Origin: Nocardioides lianchengensis
GTDB lineage: Bacteria > Actinomycetota > Actinomycetes > Propionibacteriales > Nocardioidaceae
DNA: 64,000 nucleotides
Direction: 5' to 3'
Assembly: GCF_900101465.1 (NCBI RefSeq)
Contig: NZ_FMZM01000004.1
Span: 297,790 to 361,789 of the forward strand
Shown: in pieces, positions 1 through 7,467 of the stretch
How positions within the stretch are numbered: position 1 is the stretch's first letter
Layout of the letters: each line of letters starts with the position of its first letter
Made by a program: the position numbers and the translations under genes
Notes under the pieces: model-generated
Database searches by the model: none
What the model was told of the DNA's origin: nothing
The model's input: only the letters and a program-made list of their open reading frames with translations

Positions 1-2930
1 AGGACGGCGAGGAGCGCGGGGGCCGCCCGGCGATCTCGGCGCTGCGGCTGCGCGAGGAGCCGATCCGGGCCCGCGCCGACCAGTGCGACCTCGCCACGGC
101 CGAGGCGTTCGCCCGCCGGCTGGCGCCGCTCCACACCGTGACCCTGGTGGCCGACCCCGACAGCACGGCCGGCGAGATCGCCGGCCCCACCGACTTCATG
201 GACCTGCTGGCGCTCGGCGACGTACGACGCTTCGACCCCGGGGCCGCCTGGCGACCGCGGCCCGCCCGCGACCGGCTGCGCGTGCCGATCGGCCTCGGCG
301 AGGGCGGCGCGCTGGTCCACCTCGACATCAAGGAGTCGGCCCAGCAGGGCATGGGTCCGCACGGCCTGGTGATCGGCGCTACCGGCTCCGGCAAGTCGGA
401 GTTCCTCCGCACCCTGGTGCTCGGCCTGACGATGACCCACTCCCCCGAGCAGCTCAACCTGGTGCTGGTCGACTTCAAGGGCGGCGCGACGTTCGCGGGG
501 ATGTCGGAGCTGCCGCACGTCTCGGCCGTGATCACCAACCTGGCCCAGGAGCTCACCCTCGTCGACCGCATGCAGGACGCGCTGTCCGGCGAGATGGTGC
601 GCCGCCAGGAGCTGCTGCGCGAGGCCGGCAACTTCGCCTCGGTGCGCGACTATGAGCGGGCCCGCACCAACGGCGAGGACCTGGCCCCACTCCCGTCGCT
701 GTTCATCGTGGTCGACGAGTTCTCCGAGCTGCTGACCGCCAAGCCCGAGTTCATCGACCTGTTCGTGGCGATCGGCCGGCTCGGCCGCTCGCTCGGGCTG
801 CACCTCCTGCTCGCCTCGCAGCGGCTGGAGGAGGGCCGGCTGCGCGGGCTCGAGTCCCACCTGTCCTACCGGATCGGTCTGCGCACCTTCAGCGCCCAGG
901 AGTCGCGCGCCGTCCTCGGCGTCCCCGACGCCTACGAGCTGCCGCCGGTCCCCGGCCTCGGCTACCTCAAGCCCGACCCGACCACGATGCTGCGCTTCAA
1001 GGCGGCGTACGTCTCGGGGCCGCCCTCGGGCGTCCAGCGGGTACGCCGCGACGACGGCGGACACGTCGAGGGCATCCTGCCGTTCACGATCGCGGAGGTG
1101 CTGAAGCTCGACGTCCCCGAGCCGGAGCCCGAGCCGGTCCCGGTCGCGCAGGAGCAGGACGACCAGGCCTCGCTGCTCGACATCGCCGTCGAGCGGATGG
1201 AGGACCGCGGACCCGCCGCCCACCAGGTCTGGCTGCCGCCGCTCGACGTACCCGACACGCTGGACCGGCTGATGGGCGACCTGGCTCCCGATCCGGAGCT
1301 GGGCCTGATCTCGCAGCAGTGGCGTCGGGTCGGCGGGCTCACCGTGCCGCTCGGCATCATCGACCGCCCGCGCGAGCAGCGCCGCGACACCCTCAGCGTC
1401 GACCTCAGCGGCGCGGCCGGCCACGTCGCGGTGGTCGGCGGCCCGCGCAGCGGCAAGAGCACGCTGCTGCGCACCGTGGTCACGAGCATGTCGCTGACCA
1501 CCACCCCGCTGGAGTCGCAGTTCTTCGTGCTCGACTTCGGCGGCGGCACCTTCGCGCCGCTGGCCAAGCTGCCCCACGTCGCGGGTGTCGGCACCCGCGC
1601 CGAGCCCGACGTCGTACGACGGGTGATGGCCGAGGTCCAGGGCATCGTCGATCGCCGCGAGGCCTACTTCCGCGCCCAGGGGATCGACTCGATCGAGACC
1701 TACCGGTCCCGCCGCGCCCGGGGCCGGGCCGACGACGGCTGGGGCGACGTCTTCCTGGTGGTCGACGGCTGGAGCACCCTGCGGGCCGACTTCGACGACC
1801 TGGAGATGGAGATCCAGCAGCTGGCCGCGCGCGGCCTGACCTTCGGCCTGCACGTCGTGGCCGGCGCGTCCCGCTGGGCGGACTTCCGGGCCGCGATGCG
1901 CGACGTGTTCGGCACCCGGCTGGAGCTGCGCCTGGGTGACGCCATGGACTCCGAGGTCGACCGCAAGGCGGCGGCGCTGGTGCCGACCGGTCGTCCCGGC
2001 CGCGGCCTGATCGCCGGCAAGCTGCACATCCTGGCCGCGCTTCCCCGCATCGACGGCGTGACCGAGGGCGACTCGCTCGGCGACGGCGTCGACGACCTGA
2101 TCGCCCGGGTGACCGCCGCGTGGCAGGGCCCCGCCGGTCCCAAGCTGCGGCTGCTGCCGGAGCGGATCGGCCTGGAGCGGATCCGCGAGCTGGCCGGCGT
2201 ACCGACGACCGACGACGGCGGCGAGAAGGACGGCGGCCGGCTGCTCGTCGGCATCGACGAGAAGGAGCTGGCCCCGGTCTCACTCGATCCGGACGCCGAG
2301 CCGCACCTGCTGGTCTTCGGCGACGGCCAGTCCGGCAAGAGCTCGCTGCTGCGCTCCTACGTCCACGAGGTGATGCGCACCCGCACCCCGAAGCAGGCGC
2401 AGCTGGTCGTCGTCGACTACCGACGCTCGCTGCTCGGCGAGGTGCCGGAGGAGTACCTGCTCAACTACCTCACCTCGGCCAGCCAGGCCGGACCGGCGCT
2501 GAAGGACCTCGCGGCGTACCTCGAGAACCGGCTGCCCGGGCCGGACGTCACGCCCGACCAGCTGCGCAACCGGTCGTGGTGGTCGGGGGCCGAAGTGTTC
2601 GTGGTGGTCGACGACTACGACCTGGTCGCGACCCAGCAGAGCTCGCCGGTCCAGGTGCTGCAGCCGCTGATGGCCCAGGGCCGCGACACCGGCCTGCACG
2701 TCGTGGTGGCCCGGCGCTCCGGTGGCGCGTCGCGCGCGCTCTACGAGCCGGTGATCCAGTCGATGCGCGACCTCGCGATGCCGGGCCTGCTGCTCTCGGG
2801 CGCGCCCGACGAGGGTCCGCTCATCGGCAACCTGCGTCCCTCCCCGGCGCCTCCGGGCCGGGGTCGGTTGGTCACCCGCGAGCGCGGCCTCGAGGTCGTG
2901 CAGACGGCCTGGACGGAGCCGTCCCTCTGA
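1..2930 (+). CDS. eccC: Type VII (ESX) secretion ATPase EccC, 3' part
   Basis: The reading frame is open from the left edge, so the start lies outside the window. EccC is the FtsK/SpoIIIE-type motor of ESX secretion; it recognises WXG100 substrates at the inner membrane. Three ATPase modules are visible in order: Walker A GATGSGKS near base 375 with Walker B VLVDFKGG, then GGPRSGKS near 1437 with FFVLDFGGG, then GDGQSGKS near 2320 with LVVVDY. The N-terminal membrane segments are not in view. The first module keeps its Walker motifs and could be the active one. An ESX-type satellite cluster lies 14.5 kb downstream at 17.5-20.1 kb. The gene ends directly against the convergent SnoaL-like gene with no gap. 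Confidence 0.95.
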   Translation, partial: DGEERGGRPAISALRLREEPIRARADQCDLATAEAFARRLAPLHTVTLVADPDSTAGEIAGPTDFMDLLALGDVRRFDPGAAWRPRPARDRLRVPIGLGEGGALVHLDIKESAQQGMGPHGLVIGATGSGKSEFLRTLVLGLTMTHSPEQLNLVLVDFKGGATFAGMSELPHVSAVITNLAQELTLVDRMQDALSGEMVRRQELLREAGNFASVRDYERARTNGEDLAPLPSLFIVVDEFSELLTAKPEFIDLFVAIGRLGRSLGLHLLLASQRLEEGRLRGLESHLSYRIGLRTFSAQESRAVLGVPDAYELPPVPGLGYLKPDPTTMLRFKAAYVSGPPSGVQRVRRDDGGHVEGILPFTIAEVLKLDVPEPEPEPVPVAQEQDDQASLLDIAVERMEDRGPAAHQVWLPPLDVPDTLDRLMGDLAPDPELGLISQQWRRVGGLTVPLGIIDRPREQRRDTLSVDLSGAAGHVAVVGGPRSGKSTLLRTVVTSMSLTTTPLESQFFVLDFGGGTFAPLAKLPHVAGVGTRAEPDVVRRVMAEVQGIVDRREAYFRAQGIDSIETYRSRRARGRADDGWGDVFLVVDGWSTLRADFDDLEMEIQQLAARGLTFGLHVVAGASRWADFRAAMRDVFGTRLELRLGDAMDSEVDRKAAALVPTGRPGRGLIAGKLHILAALPRIDGVTEGDSLGDGVDDLIARVTAAWQGPAGPKLRLLPERIGLERIRELAGVPTTDDGGEKDGGRLLVGIDEKELAPVSLDPDAEPHLLVFGDGQSGKSSLLRSYVHEVMRTRTPKQAQLVVVDYRRSLLGEVPEEYLLNYLTSASQAGPALKDLAAYLENRLPGPDVTPDQLRNRSWWSGAEVFVVVDDYDLVATQQSSPVQVLQPLMAQGRDTGLHVVVARRSGGASRALYEPVIQSMRDLAMPGLLLSGAPDEGPLIGNLRPSPAPPGRGRLVTRERGLEVVQTAWTEPSL

Positions 2931-3389
2931 TCAGGACGCCGGGACGTGCGTGTGCACGCCCGGGCCGGTGATCTTCACGCCCGGCAGGTCGCTGAGGTCG
3001 TAGGACATCTCGAACGTACGGCGGTAGCCGGTGTGGGCGATCCGCCAGCCCTCGGGCGTGCGGACGTAGCGGTCCTCGTAGAACGCGGCGCCCTCGAGCA
3101 TGAACTTGAACGCCTCGACGATCACCTTGTCCTGGAGGTACCAGCGGCCGGTGGCCGTGTCGCCCTCCACGGCGATCTCGGGGTGGTGGGCCTGGTGCAG
3201 GGTCAGCATCCCCTCCCCGAGGTTCTCCCGCATGTAGGCGACCAGCGCGCCGCGGTCGTCGAAGACCAGGCCGTTGTAGTCGCCCGTGGCGTCGGGGTGG
3301 AAGCAAGCCTCGAAGTCGTCCCACTGCTTGGTGTCGAGCGCCCGGAGGTAGCGGTACTTCAGCTGCGCGATCGCGGTGATGTCGTCCAC
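2931..3389 (-). CDS. SnoaL/NTF2-like family protein
   Basis: A 152-residue protein of the NTF2/SnoaL-like alpha+beta barrel type, opening with helices (IAQLKYRYLRALDTKQWDDF) and followed by the typical FHPDATGDY stretch. Family members include small polyketide or steroid isomerase-like enzymes and subunits; the substrate here cannot be read. The GTG start at 3389 is chosen because a -10 box TAGATT lies exactly 6 nt upstream, giving a leaderless transcript. A KstR-like palindrome GAACATGTTC abuts that -10 box. The same arrangement recurs at the flavin dehydrogenase at 7468, so the two are probably co-regulated, which supports a role in steroid or related lipid breakdown (inference). Confidence 0.85.
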   Translation of the reverse strand: MDDITAIAQLKYRYLRALDTKQWDDFEACFHPDATGDYNGLVFDDRGALVAYMRENLGEGMLTLHQAHHPEIAVEGDTATGRWYLQDKVIVEAFKFMLEGAAFYEDRYVRTPEGWRIAHTGYRRTFEMSYDLSDLPGVKITGPGVHTHVPAS

Positions 3390-3413
3390 GCGGCCAATCT
3401 AGAACATGTTCTC
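3390..3413 (-). promoter_or_regulatory. Leaderless promoter with KstR-like operator
   Basis: On the minus strand the order is palindrome GAACATGTTC, -10 box TAGATT, six bases, then GTG. The palindrome fits the published mycobacterial KstR consensus TNNAACNNGTTNNA except for the first T. Overlap with the -10 region suggests repression. The element is phased identically to the one at 7444-7467. Confidence 0.65.
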
Positions 3414-3554
3414 GTTGCTGTGGCGGTGATCACCTTTTCCGGAACATGCTCGTAACCGGCCATCAACACCCTGCTCACGTTTGCAGCGCACCCTGGGATC
3501 ACCGCTTGGAACGATCCACACCGATGATCCACCCCACGGACCCAGGAGGCCGAG

Positions 3555-3740
3555 ATGGAGAACCCCACCACGACCGACGTCATCGTCGACAACGAGCTCG
3601 CCCGCTTCAGCGACCACCGCAACGAGCTGCGCACCCGCCACTCGCAGGCGCTCGCGAAGCTGATGGACGAGCGCGCCGACCTCTACGGCGTGAACGCGCT
3701 GGCGGACCTGGTGTCCGACTCTCTGCGCTGGTCCGCCTGA
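3555..3740 (+). CDS. Small hypothetical protein (61 aa)
   Basis: A 61-residue acidic, helical protein with no recognised domain. The ATG at 3555 has a strong ribosome binding site (AGGAGG at about 3545) with good spacing, and a stem-loop terminator follows the stop at 3754-3795, so the unit looks like a real monocistronic gene. The core (NELARFSDHRNELRTRHSQA) is predicted to be helical and charged. There is no membrane segment or Cys pair. The function is unknown. Confidence 0.6.
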   Translation: MENPTTTDVIVDNELARFSDHRNELRTRHSQALAKLMDERADLYGVNALADLVSDSLRWSA

Positions 3741-3753
3741 GCACCGACCCCCG

Positions 3754-3795
3754 GCCGCGTCACCGTCGCTCCCCCCAGCCACGGTGGCGCGGCCG
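3754..3795 (+). terminator. Stem-loop terminator after the 61-aa gene
   Basis: Arms 3754-3767 (GGCCGCGTCACCGT) and 3782-3795 pair over 14 positions with one G-U type mismatch and a 14-nt loop. There is no clear T-run, as is usual in actinobacteria. Confidence 0.55.
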
Positions 3796-3832
3796 CGGCA
3801 TGTCCTGACCAGGTCTCGTTAGACTCCCCCGC

Positions 3833-4129
3833 GTGATCTTCAAGCGCATCGGCGACGGGCGCCCGTATCCCGAGCACGGGCTGTCCTCTCGAGCCTGGGC
3901 GGCGGTGCCACCCCGGCAGGTGCGCCTCGACGAGCTGGTCACCACCAAGGACACCCTCCAGCTCGCCGCCCTGCTCGACGAGGACTCCACGTTCTACGGC
4001 GACCTGTTCGCCCACGTCGTCGAGTGGCGCGGGGAGTACTATCTCGAGGACGGTCTGCACCGCGCGCTGCGCGCCGCCCTGCAGCAGCGCCACGTCCTGC
4101 ACGCGCGCGTCCACCCGGTCGGAGCCTGA
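3833..4129 (+). CDS. VapB-named small conserved protein
   Basis: A 98-residue protein starting MIFKRIGDGRPYPEHG. It matches from memory a family conserved in actinobacteria that is usually annotated as 'type II toxin-antitoxin VapB family'. No PIN-domain toxin is adjacent, so a toxin-antitoxin role is doubtful. The core WRGEYYLEDGLHRALRAALQQRHVLHARV is characteristic. The GTG at 3833 is supported by a leaderless promoter: TAGACT at 3820-3825, then 7 nt, then GTG. The LytR_C gene follows after 4 nt, a neighbourhood I recall as conserved in Streptomyces and relatives, so the two probably form an operon. Confidence 0.8.
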   Translation: MIFKRIGDGRPYPEHGLSSRAWAAVPPRQVRLDELVTTKDTLQLAALLDEDSTFYGDLFAHVVEWRGEYYLEDGLHRALRAALQQRHVLHARVHPVGA

Positions 4130-4133
4130 GCCC

Positions 4134-4664
4134 GTGTCCCAAGCCGCCCGTACCGCCACCACCCTCCTGGTCCTGCTCGCGCTGCTCGTCGTCGGACTCG
4201 CCTGGGGCTGGTCGGCCGCCACCTCGCCGCTGCCCGAGTCCGCCGTCGAGGTGGACGACTGCACCAGCACCGAGGTCAGCGAGGGCGACACGGTCCAGGT
4301 CGACCAGGTCCTGGTCAGCGTCCTGAACGCCGGCAAGCGCAGCGGCCTCGCCAGCCGCACCATGCAGCTGCTCGTCGAGCAGGGCTTCGCGGCCGGCGAC
4401 CGTGGCAACGCCCCCGACAGCGTCACGGTCGGCAAGGCCCAGATCTGGACCGACGAGCCGAACAGCCCGGCGGTCCGGCTGGTGCAGTCCTGGCTCGGCC
4501 GCGGCGTCGAGGTGGTGCCCGCCCCGGTCACCACCACCGTCTCCGGCGTGGTCGTGGTGGTCGGCGACGACTTCCGCGACCTCTCGTCGGCCGGACGGGA
4601 CAAGGCGACCTCCAAGGTCGCCACCACGATCTGCAGCCCGCCCCCGCCCGAGCTCGCCAGCTAG
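4134..4664 (+). CDS. LytR C-terminal domain membrane-anchored protein
   Basis: A 176-residue protein with a short N-terminal tail, one membrane segment at about residues 8-30 (TTLLVLLALLVVGLAWGW), then an extracytoplasmic LytR_C domain (VQVDQVLVSVLNAGKRSGLA...LLVEQGFAAGDRGNAP). LytR_C domains occur at the end of LytR-CpsA-Psr wall-polymer ligases and also alone, as here. The catalytic LCP domain is absent. The GTG start sits 4 nt after the preceding stop, implying co-transcription. A role in the cell envelope is likely; the exact function is unknown. Confidence 0.85.
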   Translation: MSQAARTATTLLVLLALLVVGLAWGWSAATSPLPESAVEVDDCTSTEVSEGDTVQVDQVLVSVLNAGKRSGLASRTMQLLVEQGFAAGDRGNAPDSVTVGKAQIWTDEPNSPAVRLVQSWLGRGVEVVPAPVTTTVSGVVVVVGDDFRDLSSAGRDKATSKVATTICSPPPPELAS

Positions 4665-4670
4665 AGCCCC

Positions 4671-4820
4671 CGCCGACCCGTCACTGGATGACCGGGATCC
4701 GCGGCGTGTCGGTCGGCGATCGACGGGTCGATCCACGCGTCGGGCCGGTCAGCGCGGCGCCGAGTCGTCGATCCCGGACCGACACGCCGTACAAAACGGT
4801 GCTTGAGTGACGGGTCGGCG
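4671..4820. repeat. Nested inverted repeat between convergent genes
   Basis: Outer arms CGCCGACCCGTCACT (4671-4685) and its complement (4806-4820) are perfect over 15 bp. Inner arms CGGCGTGTCGGTC (4702-4714) and complement (4777-4789) are perfect over 13 bp. The 62-bp centre holds further short palindromes. It lies between the convergent LytR_C and antiporter genes and could act as a bidirectional terminator or be a small non-autonomous repeat element. Confidence 0.75.
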
Positions 4821-4823
4821 TCG

Positions 4824-6329
4824 CTAGTCGGCCTTCTCCTCGGGGAGCCACTGGGCGAGGCGGCCGCCGAGGCTGACCTCACGGAGCCGGTCCTCGGTCT
4901 TCCAGCGCAGCCGCCGGGGCGTGACGACCAGCAGGTCGTCGCCGTGGCGCAGAACGGTACGACGCTCCGGCACCAGCGTCGTCTCGCCCCGGACGATCAT
5001 CGACACCGACGCACCCACGGGCAGGCGCAGCTCGCCCACCTCGACGCCGTGCATCCGCGAGGCGGGGCTGATCGTGATCTGCAGCAGGTCGGCGGCCACC
5101 CGTTCGAGCGGGGCGGCCTCGAGCTCGAGCTCACGCGGCTCGGAGCGGCGCGCGACCCGCAGCACCCGGGCGACCAGGGGCAGGGTCGGGCCGGTCAGCA
5201 GGGTGTAGACGACGACCATTACGAAGACGATGTCGAAGAGCTTCTCCGCCCCGTCGATCCCGTCGGCGAGCGGGATGGTGGTGAAGACGATCGGGACCGC
5301 GCCGCGCAGGCCGGCCCACGAGATGAAGCCCAGCTCGCGCCACGGCATCGGTTGCACCAACGAGCTGATCAGCACCGAGATGGGGCGGGCCACGAAGGTC
5401 AGCAGCAGACCGGCCGTCAGGGCCAGGCCGACGACCTCCCAGGTCAGCCGGTCGGGGCTCAGCAGCAGGCCGAGCATCACGAACAGCCCGATCTGGGCGA
5501 TCCACGCGATGCCCTCGGAGAACGATCGGGTCGCGGCGCGGTGGGGCAGCTCGGAGTTGCCGAGGACCAGCGCGGCGACGTACACGGCGGCGAAGCCGGA
5601 GGCGTGCACGGCCGCGCCCGCGCCGTACGCGAGGAGGGTGAGGACGAGCACGGCGATCGGGTAGAGACCGGACGACGGCAGCGCCGCGCGGCGCATCACC
5701 CAGGCGCCGCCGACGCCGACCGCGAGACCGATCAGCACGCCGACGACCAGCTCGAAGAGGATCAGCGCGAGCATCAGCAGCGGGCCGTCCTCGGCGGCGG
5801 CGCCGGACGAGACCAAGACGACGAGCACCACGACCGGGGCGTCGTTGAGCCCGGACTCGGCCTCGAGGACGCCGGTCAGCCGGCGCGGCAGCGGGACCGC
5901 ACGAAGCACCGAGAACACCGCGGCGGCGTCGGTGGCGGAGGTCGCGGCGCCGAGCAGGATGGCCAGCTTCCAGTCCATGCCGAGCAGGTAGTGGGCGCCC
6001 ACGGCCACGATGCCGACGGAGATGCTGACCCCGACGGTCGCCAGCATCACCCCCAGCCGCATCGACGGCTTGATCTCGCGCCAGTTGGTCGTGAGACCAC
6101 CCTCGGCGAGGATCAGCACCAGCGCCCCGAAGCCCAGCGCGTGCGCCAGCTCGGCATCCTCGAAGTGGATGCCGAGGCCGCGCTCGCCGAGCAGCACCCC
6201 CATCAGGAGGTAGACGAGCAGGCTCGGGAGCCCGGCCCTGCTGGAGGCCCGGACCGCGAGGATCGCCGCGAGGGTGACGGCCGAGCCGACCAGCAGGAAC
6301 AGGTCCAGCTGATGGGCGTCGAAGGTCAT
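4824..6329 (-). CDS. Potassium/proton antiporter, CPA1 family, with TrkA_C domain
   Basis: A 501-residue cation/proton antiporter of the NhaP2/CvrA type. About twelve hydrophobic segments fill residues 5-400. The CPA1 signature regions TDAAAV (133-138) and ESGLNDAP (158-165) carry the expected transport Asp residues. A cytoplasmic TrkA_C (RCK_C) domain occupies roughly residues 415-490 (MHGVEVGELRLPVGASVSMI) and normally senses ligand to gate transport. The likely role is K+/H+ or Na+/H+ exchange for ion and pH homeostasis. The ATG at 6329 is followed by a typical hydrophobic first helix. The cation cannot be decided from sequence. Confidence 0.92.
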   Translation of the reverse strand: MTFDAHQLDLFLLVGSAVTLAAILAVRASSRAGLPSLLVYLLMGVLLGERGLGIHFEDAELAHALGFGALVLILAEGGLTTNWREIKPSMRLGVMLATVGVSISVGIVAVGAHYLLGMDWKLAILLGAATSATDAAAVFSVLRAVPLPRRLTGVLEAESGLNDAPVVVLVVLVSSGAAAEDGPLLMLALILFELVVGVLIGLAVGVGGAWVMRRAALPSSGLYPIAVLVLTLLAYGAGAAVHASGFAAVYVAALVLGNSELPHRAATRSFSEGIAWIAQIGLFVMLGLLLSPDRLTWEVVGLALTAGLLLTFVARPISVLISSLVQPMPWRELGFISWAGLRGAVPIVFTTIPLADGIDGAEKLFDIVFVMVVVYTLLTGPTLPLVARVLRVARRSEPRELELEAAPLERVAADLLQITISPASRMHGVEVGELRLPVGASVSMIVRGETTLVPERRTVLRHGDDLLVVTPRRLRWKTEDRLREVSLGGRLAQWLPEEKAD

Positions 6330-6402
6330 CTCACCTCAGGTGTCGGCGTGGCACGTGGGGCGAGTCTACCGTTCCCGGAGACTGCCTCCGGTCACCGGTC
6401 GC

Positions 6403-7422
6403 TCAGGTGGTCGGCGTGTAGCCGGGCCGCCCGGAGGCGTCCCACTCCTCCCAGAACGAGGTGAACTCCTCGCCGAGGAACGGGTCGCCGCCGGTCATCA
6501 TGATCCCGCCCCGGCGTACGGTCCAGTCCCACGGCGCGAGGTCCTGCGCGGCCGCCAGGTGGGCCTTGGCGGCCTCGGTGCGCCCGCCGCGTTGGAGGTA
6601 CGCCGCCACCCGCCGCTCGGCCAGTGCGCGCTGCTCGTCGTCCGTGCGCTCGGGCAGCGCGCCCGCCGCGCTCTCGGGGAGCACGCCGTCGCGCGCCCAG
6701 GCCCGGAGCAGGTCGTGGTGCTGCTCGCTGGGGATCAAGGTGTAGTCGACGAACTGGTCGTCCCCGGGCGCGATGGTGGGCGGCTTGACCACCCGGTCGT
6801 CCTCGTCGACCCAGACCACCGACGGCACGTTGGTGATGCCGTACCGCTCGGCCGTGACGTGGGCGGTGTCCACCGCCACGGGGTACGACGGGGACGCCGC
6901 CTCGATCCAGGGGCGACTGTCCTCCGGGTCGGCGTCGAGCGCGACGGAGAAGATCCTCAGCCCGGTGTCGGCGAGCTCGTCCTGGAGCTTCTGCCAGCCG
7001 GCCAGCTCGTGGCGACAGCCGCACCAGCTGGCCCAGGTGACGAGCACCCGCTTGTGGCCGGACTGCTCGTCGAAGGAGACCGGGTGGCCGTCGACGTCGC
7101 GCAGCGCGAGGCTGGGGGCCCGTCCGTCGGCGACGTCCTGCTGCCGGGCGGCGGCGGACGGCGCGAGCGCGGCCACCCCCTCGGCCGGGTCGTGCGCGAG
7201 CAGGAGGCCGAGCGCGGCCGCCCAGGCCGCGAGGTCGATCCGCCCGTCGTCGGCCGCGACGACCTTCCCGAACAGCGGGACGCACACGTCGCCGCGGCAC
7301 AGGCCGACCGGCTTCAGGTCCCAGCCGGTCGCGGCGGTCAGGTCGGCGGCGTCGACGTACGTCCCGTCGGCGCGGACGTCGTGCGCGCTGCCGTCGACGT
7401 CGATCAGGGTGAGGGTCTCCAC
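6403..7422 (-). CDS. Thioredoxin-fold (TlpA/ResA-like) protein with CxC motif
   Basis: A 339-residue protein. A short N-terminal domain (residues 1-100, with C42 and C47) precedes a thioredoxin-like domain (about 104-240) containing KRVLVTWASWCGCRHELAGW, followed by a helical C-terminal part. The active site reads W-C-G-C, so it is a CxC motif instead of the usual CxxC. The cis-Pro region NVPSVVWVDEDD is present. No signal peptide is visible, so it is probably cytoplasmic. The GTG at 7422 is chosen because it has an AGG-containing ribosome site and the frame upstream is non-coding. It is divergent from the flavin dehydrogenase, sharing a 45-bp intergenic region with a KstR-like site. Confidence 0.82.
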   Translation of the reverse strand: METLTLIDVDGSAHDVRADGTYVDAADLTAATGWDLKPVGLCRGDVCVPLFGKVVAADDGRIDLAAWAAALGLLLAHDPAEGVAALAPSAAARQQDVADGRAPSLALRDVDGHPVSFDEQSGHKRVLVTWASWCGCRHELAGWQKLQDELADTGLRIFSVALDADPEDSRPWIEAASPSYPVAVDTAHVTAERYGITNVPSVVWVDEDDRVVKPPTIAPGDDQFVDYTLIPSEQHHDLLRAWARDGVLPESAAGALPERTDDEQRALAERRVAAYLQRGGRTEAAKAHLAAAQDLAPWDWTVRRGGIMMTGGDPFLGEEFTSFWEEWDASGRPGYTPTT

Positions 7423-7443
7423 CTGCCGAGGATCGCACGGAAC

Positions 7444-7467
7444 TGGAACATGTTCTACCTTTGCCGT
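7444..7467 (+). promoter_or_regulatory. Leaderless promoter with KstR-like operator
   Basis: TGGAACATGTTCTA (7444-7457) fits the KstR consensus TNNAACNNGTTNNA completely. The -10 box TACCTT (7456-7461) overlaps its end, six bases follow, then ATG at 7468. The phasing is identical to the site at 3390-3413. It may also affect the divergent thioredoxin-like gene. Confidence 0.7.

Noticed and set aside
3436-3460. A third KstR-like site (GGAACATGCTCG) upstream of the 61-aa gene
   Set aside because: One half is degenerate, no -10 box follows, and it is about 100 bp from the start.
3833-4129. VapB antitoxin of a toxin-antitoxin pair
   Set aside because: No PIN-domain toxin is adjacent; the neighbour is a LytR_C protein. 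The name is historical.
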